From Pseudomonas migulae (GTDB lineage Bacteria > Pseudomonadota > Gammaproteobacteria > Pseudomonadales > Pseudomonadaceae): a stretch of 64,000 nucleotides of DNA. The position numbers and the translations under genes are program-made. The stretch spans positions 4,080,501 through 4,144,500 of the forward strand of contig NZ_JALJWR010000001.1 in the NCBI RefSeq assembly GCF_024169315.1, in the 5' to 3' direction. The number at the start of each line of letters is the position of its first letter. The stretch's first letter is position 1. Under the pieces are notes generated by a model that was not told where the DNA came from, did not search any database, and saw only the letters and a program-made list of their open reading frames with translations. Below, piece after piece: positions 43,622 to 52,794 of the stretch.

Positions 43622-44980
43622 TTAGCGTCGGTAAGCCGAACCGGTATGTTGCTCAGCCAGATGCGCCTCACCGTGAAACAGCTTTTCCCGCAAGCTGCCG
43701 CTGTCATAAGCCGTCTTGTACGACCCACGTCGTTGCAACTCCGGAATCACCAGTTCTATGAAATCCACATAGCTTTCCGGCGTGACAATTCGCGTCAGGT
43801 TGAAGCCATCCAGCCCGGTCTCGGCGATCCACGATTCCAGCTCATCGGCCACTTGCTCCGGTGATCCCACCACGGTGATGTAGCGGCCGCCGAGGGCGTG
43901 TTGTTCGAGCAATTTGCGGCGAGTCCAGTCGTTGTTTTGCAGGTTCTTGGTGGCCGACTGAATCGCGTTGCTCTTCACGTACTGGATCGGTTCGTCGATG
44001 GCGTACTCGGAGAAATCGATGCCGGTCGACGCCGAGAAATGCGCCACGCCGGCCTCGGCACTGGCGTAGCTCAGGTACTCGGCATGCTTGGCCCAGGCCA
44101 GTTCTTCTGTGGCGCCGACAATCACGTTCAACCCCATGAACACTTTGATGTCCTCCGGGTTGCGCCCGGCCTCGACGGCGCTGGCGCGGACCTTGTCGAC
44201 CTGAACCTTGGTCGACGGTTTGTTCTGGCCGCTGATGAACACGCACTCGGCGTGGCGCCCGGCGAACAGCAAGCCGCGGTCCGAACTGCCGGCCTGGAAC
44301 AGCACCGGCGTACGCTGCGGCGACGGTTCGCAGAGGTGATAACCCTCGACCTGATAGAACTCGCCCTTGTGCTCGACCTTGTGCACTTTGTCCGGCTGCG
44401 CGTAGATCCGTTGCTGCGGATCGTTGAGCACTGCGCCGTTTTCCCAACTGCCTTCCCAGAGTTTGTAGAGCACTTCGAGGTATTCGTCGGCCTGGTCGTA
44501 ACGCCGGTCGTGTTCCACCTGTTCGCTCAAGCCCATGGCCTTGGCGGCGCTGTCGAGGTAACCGGTGACGATGTTCCAGCCGACCCGACCACGGCTCAAA
44601 TGATCGAGTGACGACATGCGTCGGGCGAACAGATAGGGCGGTTCGTAAGTCAGGTTGGCGGTCAGCCCGAAACCGAGGTTTTTGGTGACGGCGGCCATCG
44701 CCGAGACCAGCAGCAACGGATCGTTCACCGGCAACTGGATCGACTCTTTCAGCGGCACGTCCACCGAGTTCTGGTAGACGTCGTACACGCCGACGATGTC
44801 GGCGATGAACAAACCGTCGAACAACCCGCGCTCCAGCAATTGTGCGAGCTCGGTCCAGTATTCGATGGTTTTGTATTGGGTGGAGGTGTCCCGTGGATGC
44901 GTCCACAAGCCATGGTTGATGTGCCCGATGCAGTTCATGTTGAACGCGTTGAGCAGGATCTTCTTCTTGGCGTCGGCCAT
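43622..44980 (-). CDS. Flavin-dependent monooxygenase, DszA/NtaA/SnaA family
   Basis: A 452-residue reduced-flavin monooxygenase of the bacterial luciferase-like fold. Typical segments: NMNCIGHINHGLWTHPRDTS, GRVGWNIVTGYLDSAAKAMG and PVLFQAGSSDRGLLFAGRHA. Related enzymes oxidise sulfones, sulfonates or chelators with FMNH2 from a separate reductase. The gene is third in an operon behind two SfnB-type genes, so use of an organosulfur compound as sulfur source is likely; the substrate is unknown. No reductase gene is adjacent. Confidence 0.88.
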   Translation of the reverse strand: MADAKKKILLNAFNMNCIGHINHGLWTHPRDTSTQYKTIEYWTELAQLLERGLFDGLFIADIVGVYDVYQNSVDVPLKESIQLPVNDPLLLVSAMAAVTKNLGFGLTANLTYEPPYLFARRMSSLDHLSRGRVGWNIVTGYLDSAAKAMGLSEQVEHDRRYDQADEYLEVLYKLWEGSWENGAVLNDPQQRIYAQPDKVHKVEHKGEFYQVEGYHLCEPSPQRTPVLFQAGSSDRGLLFAGRHAECVFISGQNKPSTKVQVDKVRASAVEAGRNPEDIKVFMGLNVIVGATEELAWAKHAEYLSYASAEAGVAHFSASTGIDFSEYAIDEPIQYVKSNAIQSATKNLQNNDWTRRKLLEQHALGGRYITVVGSPEQVADELESWIAETGLDGFNLTRIVTPESYVDFIELVIPELQRRGSYKTAYDSGSLREKLFHGEAHLAEQHTGSAYRR

Positions 44981-46173
44981 CAGATGGTCCCCCGCAACGG
45001 CGGGTTTTCATCGTTGAGGTAATAGTTGCCCACGGCGTGATACTTCCAGCGTACCGGGTCGTGCAGCGTGTGCACCCGAGCGTTGCGCCAGTGGCGATCC
45101 AGTCCGTGTTCGATCAGGGTTGCCTGGCTGCCGGCCAGTTCAAACAGCGTGCTGCCGGCGGCGAGGGAGATTTCGGTGCTGATGGCGCGGGCTTCAGCAA
45201 CGGCAATCGACGCCGCGGCGACGGTCTCGGCGTTGGTCTCGGCCTGGGCCTTGTCGAGGAATTCGCCGGAGCGTTCCAGCAAGGCTTCGGCGGCGTGCAG
45301 GCGGATACTCAGGTGGCCAAAACTCTTGATGGTCAGCGGGTCGTCGATGGCTTTTTCGTGCGTGGCGTCGATCCATGGCCGGGTTTTGGTCCGCACAAAA
45401 TGCAGCGCATCTTCATAGGCGGCGCGGGCGATGCCGGTGTCGATGGCGGCATGAAGAATCTGCGCCAACGGGCCGACGGTCGTCGGACGTTCGAAGGCGC
45501 TTTGAAACGGGATCACGTCTTCGGCGGCGACGTAGACGTCTTCGAAGACCACCGAACCGCTACCGGTGGTGCGCTGGCCGAAGCCGCTCCAGTCATCGAT
45601 GACGGTCAGGCCTTTGCTGTCGCGCGGGACGAATGCGAGTTGCTGCACGCCGTTTTCATCCACCACCGACGTCGGGATGCGTTGCGCGTAGATCGCACCC
45701 GTGGCGTAGAACTTGCGGCCGTTGATGCGATAGCCGTCACCGTCGCGGCTCAGGCTGGTAACACGGTCGTGAGCGGTTTTTGTACCGAGTTCGGCGAGGG
45801 CATTGCCGAAGCGCTGGCCGGCCAGCACTTCGGCGTAGAGGCGTTTTTTCTGCTCTTCACTGCCATTCACGCGCAGCACTTCGAGGGCATAAAAATGGTT
45901 CTGCGGAATTTGTCCGAGGGAGCCGTCAGCCTGGGCGATCAAGGCAATCACCTTGGCCAGCGTGACGTTGGAAACGCCGGCACCGCCATACGCCTTCGGC
46001 ACGCTGATACCCCACAGGCCCGAGCGCGAAAACACTTCCAGTTCGGGGTGCGGCAAACGGCGTTCGCGGTCGCGCACGGCGCTGTCGCGCTTGAAGTCTT
46101 CAGCCAGATCAGTGGCGACAATCAAGGCTTGCTCATCGCTGGTGATGACCGCGACGTGGTGAGAAAGAGTCAT
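44980..46173 (-). CDS. SfnB/DszC-family flavoprotein
   Basis: A 397-residue acyl-CoA dehydrogenase-like protein: N-terminal helical domain, central sheet (GRKFYATGAIYAQRIPTSVV) and C-terminal helical bundle ending VHTLHDPVRWKYHAVG, the SfnB mark. DszC relatives use reduced flavin and oxygen to oxidise sulfur compounds. It shares one base between its stop and the next start (TGATG). The tandem paralogue upstream has similar length. Confidence 0.88.
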   Translation of the reverse strand: MTLSHHVAVITSDEQALIVATDLAEDFKRDSAVRDRERRLPHPELEVFSRSGLWGISVPKAYGGAGVSNVTLAKVIALIAQADGSLGQIPQNHFYALEVLRVNGSEEQKKRLYAEVLAGQRFGNALAELGTKTAHDRVTSLSRDGDGYRINGRKFYATGAIYAQRIPTSVVDENGVQQLAFVPRDSKGLTVIDDWSGFGQRTTGSGSVVFEDVYVAAEDVIPFQSAFERPTTVGPLAQILHAAIDTGIARAAYEDALHFVRTKTRPWIDATHEKAIDDPLTIKSFGHLSIRLHAAEALLERSGEFLDKAQAETNAETVAAASIAVAEARAISTEISLAAGSTLFELAGSQATLIEHGLDRHWRNARVHTLHDPVRWKYHAVGNYYLNDENPPLRGTI

Positions 46174-46196
46174 GTGCTTCTCCAGAGGTCTGGTCG

Positions 46197-47438
46197 TTAA
46201 ATCCAGGAGTGGCGAGCCGGCAGCGTGCCGTTGAGGTGATAAGCGCCGACGGCGTGATATTTCCAGCGCACCGGGTCGTGCAGGGTGTGCACGCGGGCGT
46301 TGCGCCAGTGGCGGTCGAGGTTGAATTCGGCGAGGGTGGCGCGGCTGCCGGCCAGTTCGAAGAGCTTTTCGCTGGCCAGCAGCGAGACCTCGGTGGTCAG
46401 CACCTTGGCTTCGGCCACGGCAATCGAAGCGCGGGCGGCGGACTCGGCGGTGAGCGGCGCGGCGTTGACCTGATCGAGCACTTGCCCGGCCTTGCGCAGC
46501 AGCGCTTCGGCGGCGTGCAGCTCGATTTTCAGCTTGCCGATATCAGCAATCACGTACAGGTCATCGCTGGCGCGTTCGACGTTGGCGTCGATCCACGGCC
46601 GTGCGCGGGTTTTCACGAATTCGATGGCATCATCGATGGCGCCGCGAGCGATGCCGGCGTCGATGGCCGCTTGAATCAGTTGCGAAACGGCGCCCTGGAT
46701 ATTCGGCGTGTCGTTGATCTTCCAGTTATCCACCACCAGCTCGGCGTCGACCCGCACGTTGTTGAGCAAAATGGTGCCGCTGGCGGTGGTGCGCTGGCCG
46801 AAACCGGACCAGTCATCGACGATGCGCAAACCCGGCGTGCCACGACGGACGAAGGCCAGCACTTGCTTGCCGTCGTCATTCAGCGCCTTGACCGCGACCC
46901 AGTGGGCGAACAGGGCGCCGGTGGAATAGAACTTCTGTCCGCTAATGACAAAGCCGTCGCCGTCGGCGGTGATCCGTGCCTTGAGTTCCAGGGTGTTTTT
47001 GGTGCCGCGTTCTGGGCCCGCGTTACCGATGCGCCAGCCTTCCAGCACGCTTTTGAACAGCTGCTTTTTCTGCGCTTCGGTGGCGCTGCCGAGCACCAGG
47101 TTGAGAATGCCGAACTGGTTCTGCGGGATTTGTCCCAGCGCCGGGTCAGCTGCGGAAATGATCGCGAACACCTCGGCCAGTGTGACGAACGAAACCTGTG
47201 GACCGCCGTATTCGCGCGGGATGGCAATGCTGCCCAGGCCGCTACGGGTGAACTGTTCGATTTCCGACCAGGGCAACTTGCGCTGCTGGTCGCGTCTGGC
47301 CGCTTGCAGGCGGGCGACATGCGCCAGCTCGTGGGCGGCCTTGATGGCTTGAGCGTCGTTGCGCAAGACCTGCGCGGGCAACAACAACGGGGCGACATCC
47401 AGATCACTCTGAATGGTTGCTTCTGCCAGACTGGACAT
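46197..47438 (-). CDS. SfnB/DszC-family flavoprotein, second copy
   Basis: A 413-residue paralogue of the next gene, with the same ending VHTLHDPVRWKYHAVG and central motif GQKFYSTGALFAHWVAVKAL. The N-terminal 20 residues differ. It is the first gene of the sfnB-sfnB-dszA operon; the two copies may act on different sulfur compounds or as a pair. AT-rich DNA with ATATTCCTAAAAG, like that before other sulfur genes, lies upstream. Confidence 0.88.
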   Translation of the reverse strand: MSSLAEATIQSDLDVAPLLLPAQVLRNDAQAIKAAHELAHVARLQAARRDQQRKLPWSEIEQFTRSGLGSIAIPREYGGPQVSFVTLAEVFAIISAADPALGQIPQNQFGILNLVLGSATEAQKKQLFKSVLEGWRIGNAGPERGTKNTLELKARITADGDGFVISGQKFYSTGALFAHWVAVKALNDDGKQVLAFVRRGTPGLRIVDDWSGFGQRTTASGTILLNNVRVDAELVVDNWKINDTPNIQGAVSQLIQAAIDAGIARGAIDDAIEFVKTRARPWIDANVERASDDLYVIADIGKLKIELHAAEALLRKAGQVLDQVNAAPLTAESAARASIAVAEAKVLTTEVSLLASEKLFELAGSRATLAEFNLDRHWRNARVHTLHDPVRWKYHAVGAYHLNGTLPARHSWI

Positions 47439-47821
47439 CAGTGCCGCTCCTTGGCTGCACGCAATGCCCTGGCGATGTGCACTGGGGTGATTGTGTTCCG
47501 GACCATACCTACCTCACATCTCATGGAACGCCGCGAGAGTTGCGGCGAAGTAAAAACAAGAATGTCCGGTGGTCCGGTGCATATACCCTAAGCGTGTATA
47601 AAAAATTAATAAACTAACTTTTAGGAATATGGATAGAAGTGTGTCGTGAGCAACTGTACGCAGGGCAACACTTTGTTTTTGTAGCAACAGATACAGCCTG
47701 TGTACTTACCGTAGGAGCGAAGCTTGCTCGCGAAGAACGATAACGCGGTGTGTCAGAACTGACGCCTACGCGAGCAAGTCGGATCGCCGCACCGTTCGCT
47801 TCTACAGTGAACGCACAACGT
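47439..47821. other. Promoter region of the sfnB operon with REP remnant
   Basis: About 380 bases: an AT-rich promoter stretch (47580-47640), then a degenerate REPIN at 47711-47807. Nothing coding was recognised. Confidence 0.6.
47711..47807. repeat. Degenerate REPIN
   Basis: GTAGGAGCGAAGCTTGCTCG on the left; the right arm (CGCGAGCAAGTCGG ... CGCTTCTACAG) is interrupted by an insertion. Confidence 0.7.
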
Positions 47822-48586
47822 TCAGTGTTTTCGGGGTTCTGCGGCCATGAGCGTTTCTTTTCGCCGGACCGTTGAATAGGGATTCACACACCCGATTTTC
47901 AGCGTACGCGCCGGTGCCCAGCGGGAATTGTTACCCACCCGGTCGAGGATGCAGTAAGTCACTTCCAGTCGAAGATCTTCGCCCGCTTCGAGAATGATGG
48001 CTGGCGGCACCCAGACCTGAATCGGCTCGCCCACGTCGCTTACCTTGAGCCGTGGCAGGTCCATGCGCACATCGCCCCAGCGCAGGGTGATTTCATCGTC
48101 GGCGGCCATGTTCAGGTACGGCTCGATGGTCAAGGGAACGCCACGCTTGATCTGGTGCGGGTTGACGCCCTGACGGCGAATGGTTTCGGGAATGCTCACT
48201 GGCGCGAGGTGCTGGTTTTCGTCACCACACAGTGCCGATGGCTGGCCACCCGGGCAGTCGAGCTTGACCTGTACACGGGTTGCCGGTGACAGCGCAGGCC
48301 CATGGCCGACCTGCATGAGCCGATAGTGAAGGCGCGAGGAGCCGTTGGCGATGAAGCTTTCCGGCACTCGCAGACTGATCGCTTTTCCGACGTCTTCGGT
48401 ATTCAGCACCCTGGAAGCCACGTAGCAGTTGTCCCAGAACAGCTCGATCAAGTCGCCTTCATCCATGCCGGGGTAAGGGGCGACGTCGATCAGCAGATGA
48501 GCTGCCGAGGTGATGTTGATGCCGCTCTTGTGTGATTGCGCCACGGTCGGCGCCGCAAGTTCGGGTTTGTTCGAAGTGTTTTTCAT
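47822..48586 (-). CDS. Protein of unknown function with two Ig-like repeats
   Basis: A 254-residue protein made of two similar beta-rich units: MDEGDLIELFWDNCYVASRV and, about 110 residues later, MAADDEITLRWGDVRMDLPR. Each is followed by a GKAISLRVPESFI/GEPIQVWVPPAII strand. Repeats of this kind occur in tandem in long Pseudomonas surface or secreted proteins. There is no signal peptide. AAGGAGAA precedes the start. The role is unknown. It lies alone, between the sfnB and cystine operons. Confidence 0.75.
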   Translation of the reverse strand: MKNTSNKPELAAPTVAQSHKSGINITSAAHLLIDVAPYPGMDEGDLIELFWDNCYVASRVLNTEDVGKAISLRVPESFIANGSSRLHYRLMQVGHGPALSPATRVQVKLDCPGGQPSALCGDENQHLAPVSIPETIRRQGVNPHQIKRGVPLTIEPYLNMAADDEITLRWGDVRMDLPRLKVSDVGEPIQVWVPPAIILEAGEDLRLEVTYCILDRVGNNSRWAPARTLKIGCVNPYSTVRRKETLMAAEPRKH

Positions 48587-49046
48587 GGGTTTCTCCTTGA
48601 AGTCTTGCAGCGAAGTCCGTTTCTGAAAGAGCTGAATTGCCGAGTAACAAACGGCTCATTACTTTCATATGAAAACAATGATTGGTCATGAATGATTAGA
48701 TCGGCTGGCGACTAGATAAGAGTGCGCATGAATAACTGTCAATAGAATGAGTTAGTTGGGCAGTGAATCTGATGTTATTCAGAAAACTCCTACACATGCG
48801 GGTTAGGAAGCTCCATGGGTTTGTCGAACATGGCCACGGAATCAGCGGGTTTTGAATGCTCAAGGCTGCAGACTACTCGCACGTGAACATTTCGTGGACT
48901 TTAGGCGAGGTTGTTCCGTGGCGGGACATATATATGTACCGCATGCGAATATTCAAAGAGGGCTAAATTATATGAGTGTGCTTGAGGGGGGATATGGCGG
49001 CGAGATGTAACTTCCGTCCGTGGAAGTTAGATTTTATTGCTGTGGA
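48587..49046. other. AT-rich region without gene
   Basis: About 460 bases, more AT-rich than its surroundings. It holds the promoter of the Ig-like protein gene, a 12-base palindrome ACATATATATGT (48926-48937) and an inverted repeat TAACTTCC/GGAAGTTA (49008-49029). No gene or known element was recognised. Confidence 0.5.
49008..49029. other. Inverted repeat near the end of the cystine operon
   Basis: TAACTTCC and GGAAGTTA are perfect arms around a six-base loop, 18 bases past the tcyN stop. No T-run follows in the direction of tcyN, so it is a poor terminator there; it may stabilise the 3' end. Confidence 0.5.
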
Positions 49047-49802
49047 TTAGTTGTGGGCGTTATTCAGAAACTTGCTGAGGAACTGCTTCGTACGTTCTTC
49101 TTTAGGATTGGCAAACAACGCCTTGGCTTCGCCTTGTTCGACGATCACACCCTTGTCGAAAAACACCACGCGGTTGGCCACGTCACGGGCAAAACCCATT
49201 TCGTGAGTGACGATGACCATGGTGCGTTTCTCCTCGGCCAGGCTGCGGATAGTCGCCAGCACTTCACCCACCAGCTCCGGATCGAGCGCTGAGGTGGGTT
49301 CATCGAACAGGATCACTTCCGGCTCCATCGCCAGCGCGCGGGCAATCGCCACCCGCTGTTGCTGCCCACCGGAAAGGCGTCGCGGGTAAGCATCTTCCTT
49401 GCCCGCCAGGCCAACCCTGGCCAACAGCTTTTTACCCAGGGCAACGGCGTCGGCGTGCGGGATCTTCTTCACGATGATCGGGCCTTCGATGACGTTTTCC
49501 AGGGCGGTGCGATGGGGGAACAGGTTGAAGTTCTGGAACACGAAGCCGACGTGCTGACGCAGGCGCCGCACCAGGTTCTGCTGCTGGTTCAGTGGACGGC
49601 TGCCATCGATTTCGATGTCACCGACCTTGATCCGGCCACTGGTGGGTTCTTCCAGGAAGTTCAGGCAACGCAGGAACGTGGTTTTACCCGAGCCGCTCGG
49701 CCCGATGATCGCCACGACCTCGCCTTCCTTCACTTCCAGATCGATGCCGTTGAGCACGACTTGACCCTTGAACTGCTTTGTCAGTTTTTCCACGACAATC
49801 AT
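49047..49802 (-). CDS. tcyN: Cystine ABC transporter ATP-binding protein
   Basis: A 251-residue ATPase with Walker [10 protein letters not shown], signature LSGGQQQR, Walker [17 protein letters not shown] and H-loop THEMGFA. Last gene of tcyJ-tcyL-tcyN, four bases after tcyL. The operon position next to dcyD supports cystine as substrate. Confidence 0.92.
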   Translation of the reverse strand: MIVVEKLTKQFKGQVVLNGIDLEVKEGEVVAIIGPSGSGKTTFLRCLNFLEEPTSGRIKVGDIEIDGSRPLNQQQNLVRRLRQHVGFVFQNFNLFPHRTALENVIEGPIIVKKIPHADAVALGKKLLARVGLAGKEDAYPRRLSGGQQQRVAIARALAMEPEVILFDEPTSALDPELVGEVLATIRSLAEEKRTMVIVTHEMGFARDVANRVVFFDKGVIVEQGEAKALFANPKEERTKQFLSKFLNNAHN

Positions 49803-49806
49803 GGGG

Positions 49807-50472
49807 TCAGGACTCCTGGTCGTGCCGATTGACCCGCTCTTCCAACTTGTTCTGCAGGTGCGACAGCACCGTGGCCAGAATCCAGTAGATCAGCGCGGCG
49901 GCAAGATACATGGTGAAAATTTCGAAGGTACGCGCGGTAATCAGCTGCGCCTGGCGGAACAGTTCCGGCACCTGAATGGTGGCGGCCAGCGCCGTGTCCT
50001 TGACCAGCGAGATGAAGCTGTTGCCCAGTGGTGGCAGCGCCGTGCGCATCGCCTGCGGCAGGATGGCCCGGCGCAGGGTCTGCGCGCGGGTCATGCCGAT
50101 ACTCGCGGCGGCTTCCCACTGGCCGCGCTCGATGGAGCTGATCGCGGAACGCAGGATTTCGCAGGCGTAGGCCGCCATGTTCAGCGAGAAGCCGATCAGG
50201 GCCGCCGGCAGCGGATCCAGTTCGATGCCCAATTGCGGCAAGCCGTAATAGATCACGAACAGTTGCACCAGCAACGGCGTGCCGCGAAAGAACGACACGT
50301 AGATGCGGGCAAGCCAGCTCACCAGTTTGAAGCGCGACAGGCGCATCAACGCCAGGCCAAAGCCCATCACCAGGCCGAAGAACATTCCGCCCAGACTGAG
50401 GATTACCGTGTAGTACGCGCCCTTCAGCAGGAAGGGCGCGGAGTCCAGCGCAAGTTGGAAAGCTTCTTCCAT
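49807..50472 (-). CDS. tcyL: Cystine ABC transporter permease
   Basis: A 221-residue inner membrane protein: [20 protein letters not shown] and the coupling motif [20 protein letters not shown]. It probably works as a homodimer, since only one permease gene is present. It overlaps the tcyJ stop by one base (TAATG). Confidence 0.92.
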   Translation of the reverse strand: MEEAFQLALDSAPFLLKGAYYTVILSLGGMFFGLVMGFGLALMRLSRFKLVSWLARIYVSFFRGTPLLVQLFVIYYGLPQLGIELDPLPAALIGFSLNMAAYACEILRSAISSIERGQWEAAASIGMTRAQTLRRAILPQAMRTALPPLGNSFISLVKDTALAATIQVPELFRQAQLITARTFEIFTMYLAAALIYWILATVLSHLQNKLEERVNRHDQES

Positions 50473-51266
50473 TATTGAGTGACGTCAGCGCTGAAGTATT
50501 TTTCCGAAAGCTTTTTCAGCGTGCCATCGGAGCGCAGCTTGTCGATGGCCTTGTTCACCGCTGCCAGCAGCTCAGGCTCGCCTTTGCGCAGGGCAACACC
50601 GGCTTCCTGGCGGGAGAATGCTTCGCCGGCAGCGGAGGTGTCCTTGGCTTTCTTGGCGTATTCCAGTGCGGCGAGGCGGTCGATCAGAATGGCGTCGATA
50701 CGGCCTACGCGCAGATCCTGGAACTTGGTCGGATCATCTTCGTATGTGCGGATGTCTGCCTTCGGTACGTTTTCTTTCACCCACTGCTCGTAGTTGGTGC
50801 CCAGACCGACACCTACTTTCTTGCCGGCCAGGTCGGCGGCGGTCTTGATGGTGTCTTTGTTCTTGGTCAGGGTCAGCGCCTGAATCCCGGAAACGGTGTA
50901 CGGCTCGGAGAAGTCATACTTCTTCTTGCGCTCTTCGGAGATGGTCACCTGGTTGATGACCGCGTCCAGACGCTTGGATTCCAGCGCCGCGAGGATGCCG
51001 TCCCATTTGGTCGGTTGCAGTTTGACCTTCACGCCCAGCTCTTTGGCCAGGGCTTCGGAGAACTCGACTTCGAAGCCGGCCAGTTTGCCGTCGGCGTCGA
51101 CGAAACTGAACGGTGGGTAAGTGCCTTCCAGGCCGACGTTGATCACGCCTGCATCCTTGATTTTTTGCAGCTGCTCACCGGCAACCGCTTGCCCCAGCAG
51201 GCCGGCGCTCAGCGCCAGACCCAGCGAACCCACCAGCAGATTTCGACGTAGTGCGGAAAAATTCAT
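50472..51266 (-). CDS. tcyJ: Periplasmic cystine-binding protein
   Basis: A 264-residue SBP_bac_3 protein (FliY/TcyJ type) with a signal peptide ending AVA near residue 29, then GVINVGLEGTYPPFSFVDAD, KWDGILAALESKRLDAVINQ and QDLRVGRIDAILIDRLAALE. It binds cystine in the periplasm. It heads the operon; two near-identical 17-base direct repeats lie upstream. Confidence 0.92.
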   Translation of the reverse strand: MNFSALRRNLLVGSLGLALSAGLLGQAVAGEQLQKIKDAGVINVGLEGTYPPFSFVDADGKLAGFEVEFSEALAKELGVKVKLQPTKWDGILAALESKRLDAVINQVTISEERKKKYDFSEPYTVSGIQALTLTKNKDTIKTAADLAGKKVGVGLGTNYEQWVKENVPKADIRTYEDDPTKFQDLRVGRIDAILIDRLAALEYAKKAKDTSAAGEAFSRQEAGVALRKGEPELLAAVNKAIDKLRSDGTLKKLSEKYFSADVTQ

Positions 51267-51286
51267 GACAAGCCCCTGTGTTTTCT

Positions 51287-51306
51287 TATGAAGACGCTTT
51301 TAGGAA
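51287..51306. promoter_or_regulatory. Direct repeat, copy 1, upstream of tcyJ
   Basis: TATGAAGACGCTTTTAGGAA; a close copy starts 109 bases further upstream of the gene. A regulator site, perhaps CysB, is inferred. Confidence 0.55.
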
Positions 51307-51395
51307 TGTTGGCAAAATCGGGATTTGGACGACTGCGATATCCTGCCCTAAAGCAGCGTATGCGTCTCGCTGCAAATTCGCCTGCGGCGTGACTA

Positions 51396-51415
51396 TATGA
51401 CGACGCTTTTAGATA
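51396..51415. promoter_or_regulatory. Direct repeat, copy 2, upstream of tcyJ
   Basis: TATGACGACGCTTTTAGATA; matches copy 1 in all but one of the first 17 positions. Confidence 0.55.
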
Positions 51416-51475
51416 GGAAAATAATAAATACGATCTTTGTTATTCTTAAATGGAATATACAATCGACTCGGTCCC

Positions 51476-51597
51476 CTGTGGCGAGGGGGTTTACCCCCCG
51501 TTGGGTCGCGCAGCGACCCCTGCGTCCGTCAGCCATCCGTGCCAGCTGCTTTACGACGGCTGCGCAGCCCAGCGGGAGCAAGCTCCCTCGCCACAAA
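51476..51597. repeat. Second-class repeat
   Basis: TGTGGCGAGGGGGTTTACCC with internal GTTGGGTCGCGCAGCGACC and a right arm GGGAGCAAGCTCCCTCGCCA; the arms have diverged in the centre. Confidence 0.85.
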
Positions 51598-51603
51598 AGC
51601 CCT

Positions 51604-52602
51604 TCAGCCAGTCAGTGAGTCCTTGTAGGCAAACAACGCCGGCGCCCCGCCGGTGTGCAGGAAGATGATCGGCCCTTCATCAAAACGCTGACGACCAATT
51701 CCGTCGAGCAAACCGGCCATGGCCTTGCCGGTATACACCGGGTCCAGCAGCAAACCTTCCTGACTCGCCACCAGCTTCACCGCCGACAGCGTCCCGGCAT
51801 TCGGCTCGCCATAACGCGGAGCAAAATATTCGTCCCACAACTCGACCTTGAAGCTGTCCGGCAGGCTCACGTCCAACAACGCCGCGGTACGCTCGACCAA
51901 TCCCTGTACCTTGGGCCGCTGATCTTCATCGCTGCGGGACACCGTCACGCCAATCACTGGCAAATCCGGCAGTGCTTCGCTCAACGCGAGTGCCAGGCCG
52001 CTGTGAGTGCCGGCGCTGCCGGAGGCCAACACCACCGCAGCGAACGTCAGGCCGGTGTCCTTGATCTGCTCGGCCAGTTCCAGCCCGGCACGCACATAAC
52101 CCAAAGCGCCCAATGCGTTCGAGCCACCGATCGGCACCAGATACGGTTTTTTGCCATTGCTGCGCAGGCGTGCGGCCAATGCTTCCAGTTGCTCGTCGGC
52201 GTTGTCGAGGTTTTCCACCAACTCGACCTTGGTATCGAACAGGTCGAGCAAAAGCCGATTGCCGTTGCCGACATAGTTGGCGTCGTCGGTGCCCAAAGGA
52301 TTTTCCAGCAGCGCGACACAACCCAGGCCCAGTTTCGCTGCGAGAGCCGCTGTCTGGCGCACGTGGTTGGATTGCAGCGCGCCAGCGGTGATCAGCGTGT
52401 CGGCACCCTGGGCCAGTGCATCGGCGGCCAGGTATTCGAGCTTGCGCAGTTTGTTGCCGCCCATCGCCAGTGGCGTCAGGTCGTCGCGTTTGACGTACAC
52501 GTCGCGGCCCAGCCAGGTCGACAGGCGTTCGAGTTTTTCCAGAGGGGTCGGGTGGCCGAGTAGATCGAGGCGGGCAAAACGGGCGAGCTGTTGTTTGATC
52601 AT
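51604..52602 (-). CDS. dcyD: D-cysteine desulfhydrase
   Basis: A 332-residue PLP enzyme that splits D-cysteine into pyruvate, sulfide and ammonia. The Schiff-base lysine is K51 in [10 protein letters not shown], followed by [20 protein letters not shown] and the phosphate loop [15 protein letters not shown]. The length matches the ACC deaminase/DcyD family; ACC deaminase is the main alternative, but the place beside tcyJLN favours DcyD. It is divergent from epsC. Confidence 0.9.
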   Translation of the reverse strand: MIKQQLARFARLDLLGHPTPLEKLERLSTWLGRDVYVKRDDLTPLAMGGNKLRKLEYLAADALAQGADTLITAGALQSNHVRQTAALAAKLGLGCVALLENPLGTDDANYVGNGNRLLLDLFDTKVELVENLDNADEQLEALAARLRSNGKKPYLVPIGGSNALGALGYVRAGLELAEQIKDTGLTFAAVVLASGSAGTHSGLALALSEALPDLPVIGVTVSRSDEDQRPKVQGLVERTAALLDVSLPDSFKVELWDEYFAPRYGEPNAGTLSAVKLVASQEGLLLDPVYTGKAMAGLLDGIGRQRFDEGPIIFLHTGGAPALFAYKDSLTG

Positions 52603-52794
52603 GGGTCCGTACTGGCGGTGGGAGATGACAGGACTATAGGCACGGCTATAAGTGTGGGCAACCGGCAAGGTGACTTATAGCCAAACGTGCTGAGCACAGC
52701 ACAATCGGTTCTTAATTCGGCTTCCAGACCTTGCCGTAAAGTAATCGCCGTCAGCGCGGCCAGACAGTCCGGCCGCCCGTGTGGAGTTTTTACC

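Larger units (their letters stand above)
51267..51603. other. Promoter region of tcyJ and repeat
   Basis: About 340 bases: the tcyJ promoter with two direct repeats, an AT-rich stretch (51408-51462) and a second-class repeat (51476-51597) next to the dcyD stop. Confidence 0.65.

Noticed and set aside
48926..48937. The palindrome ACATATATATGT
   Set aside because: A simple alternating AT tract in an AT-rich stretch; palindromy is expected by chance.
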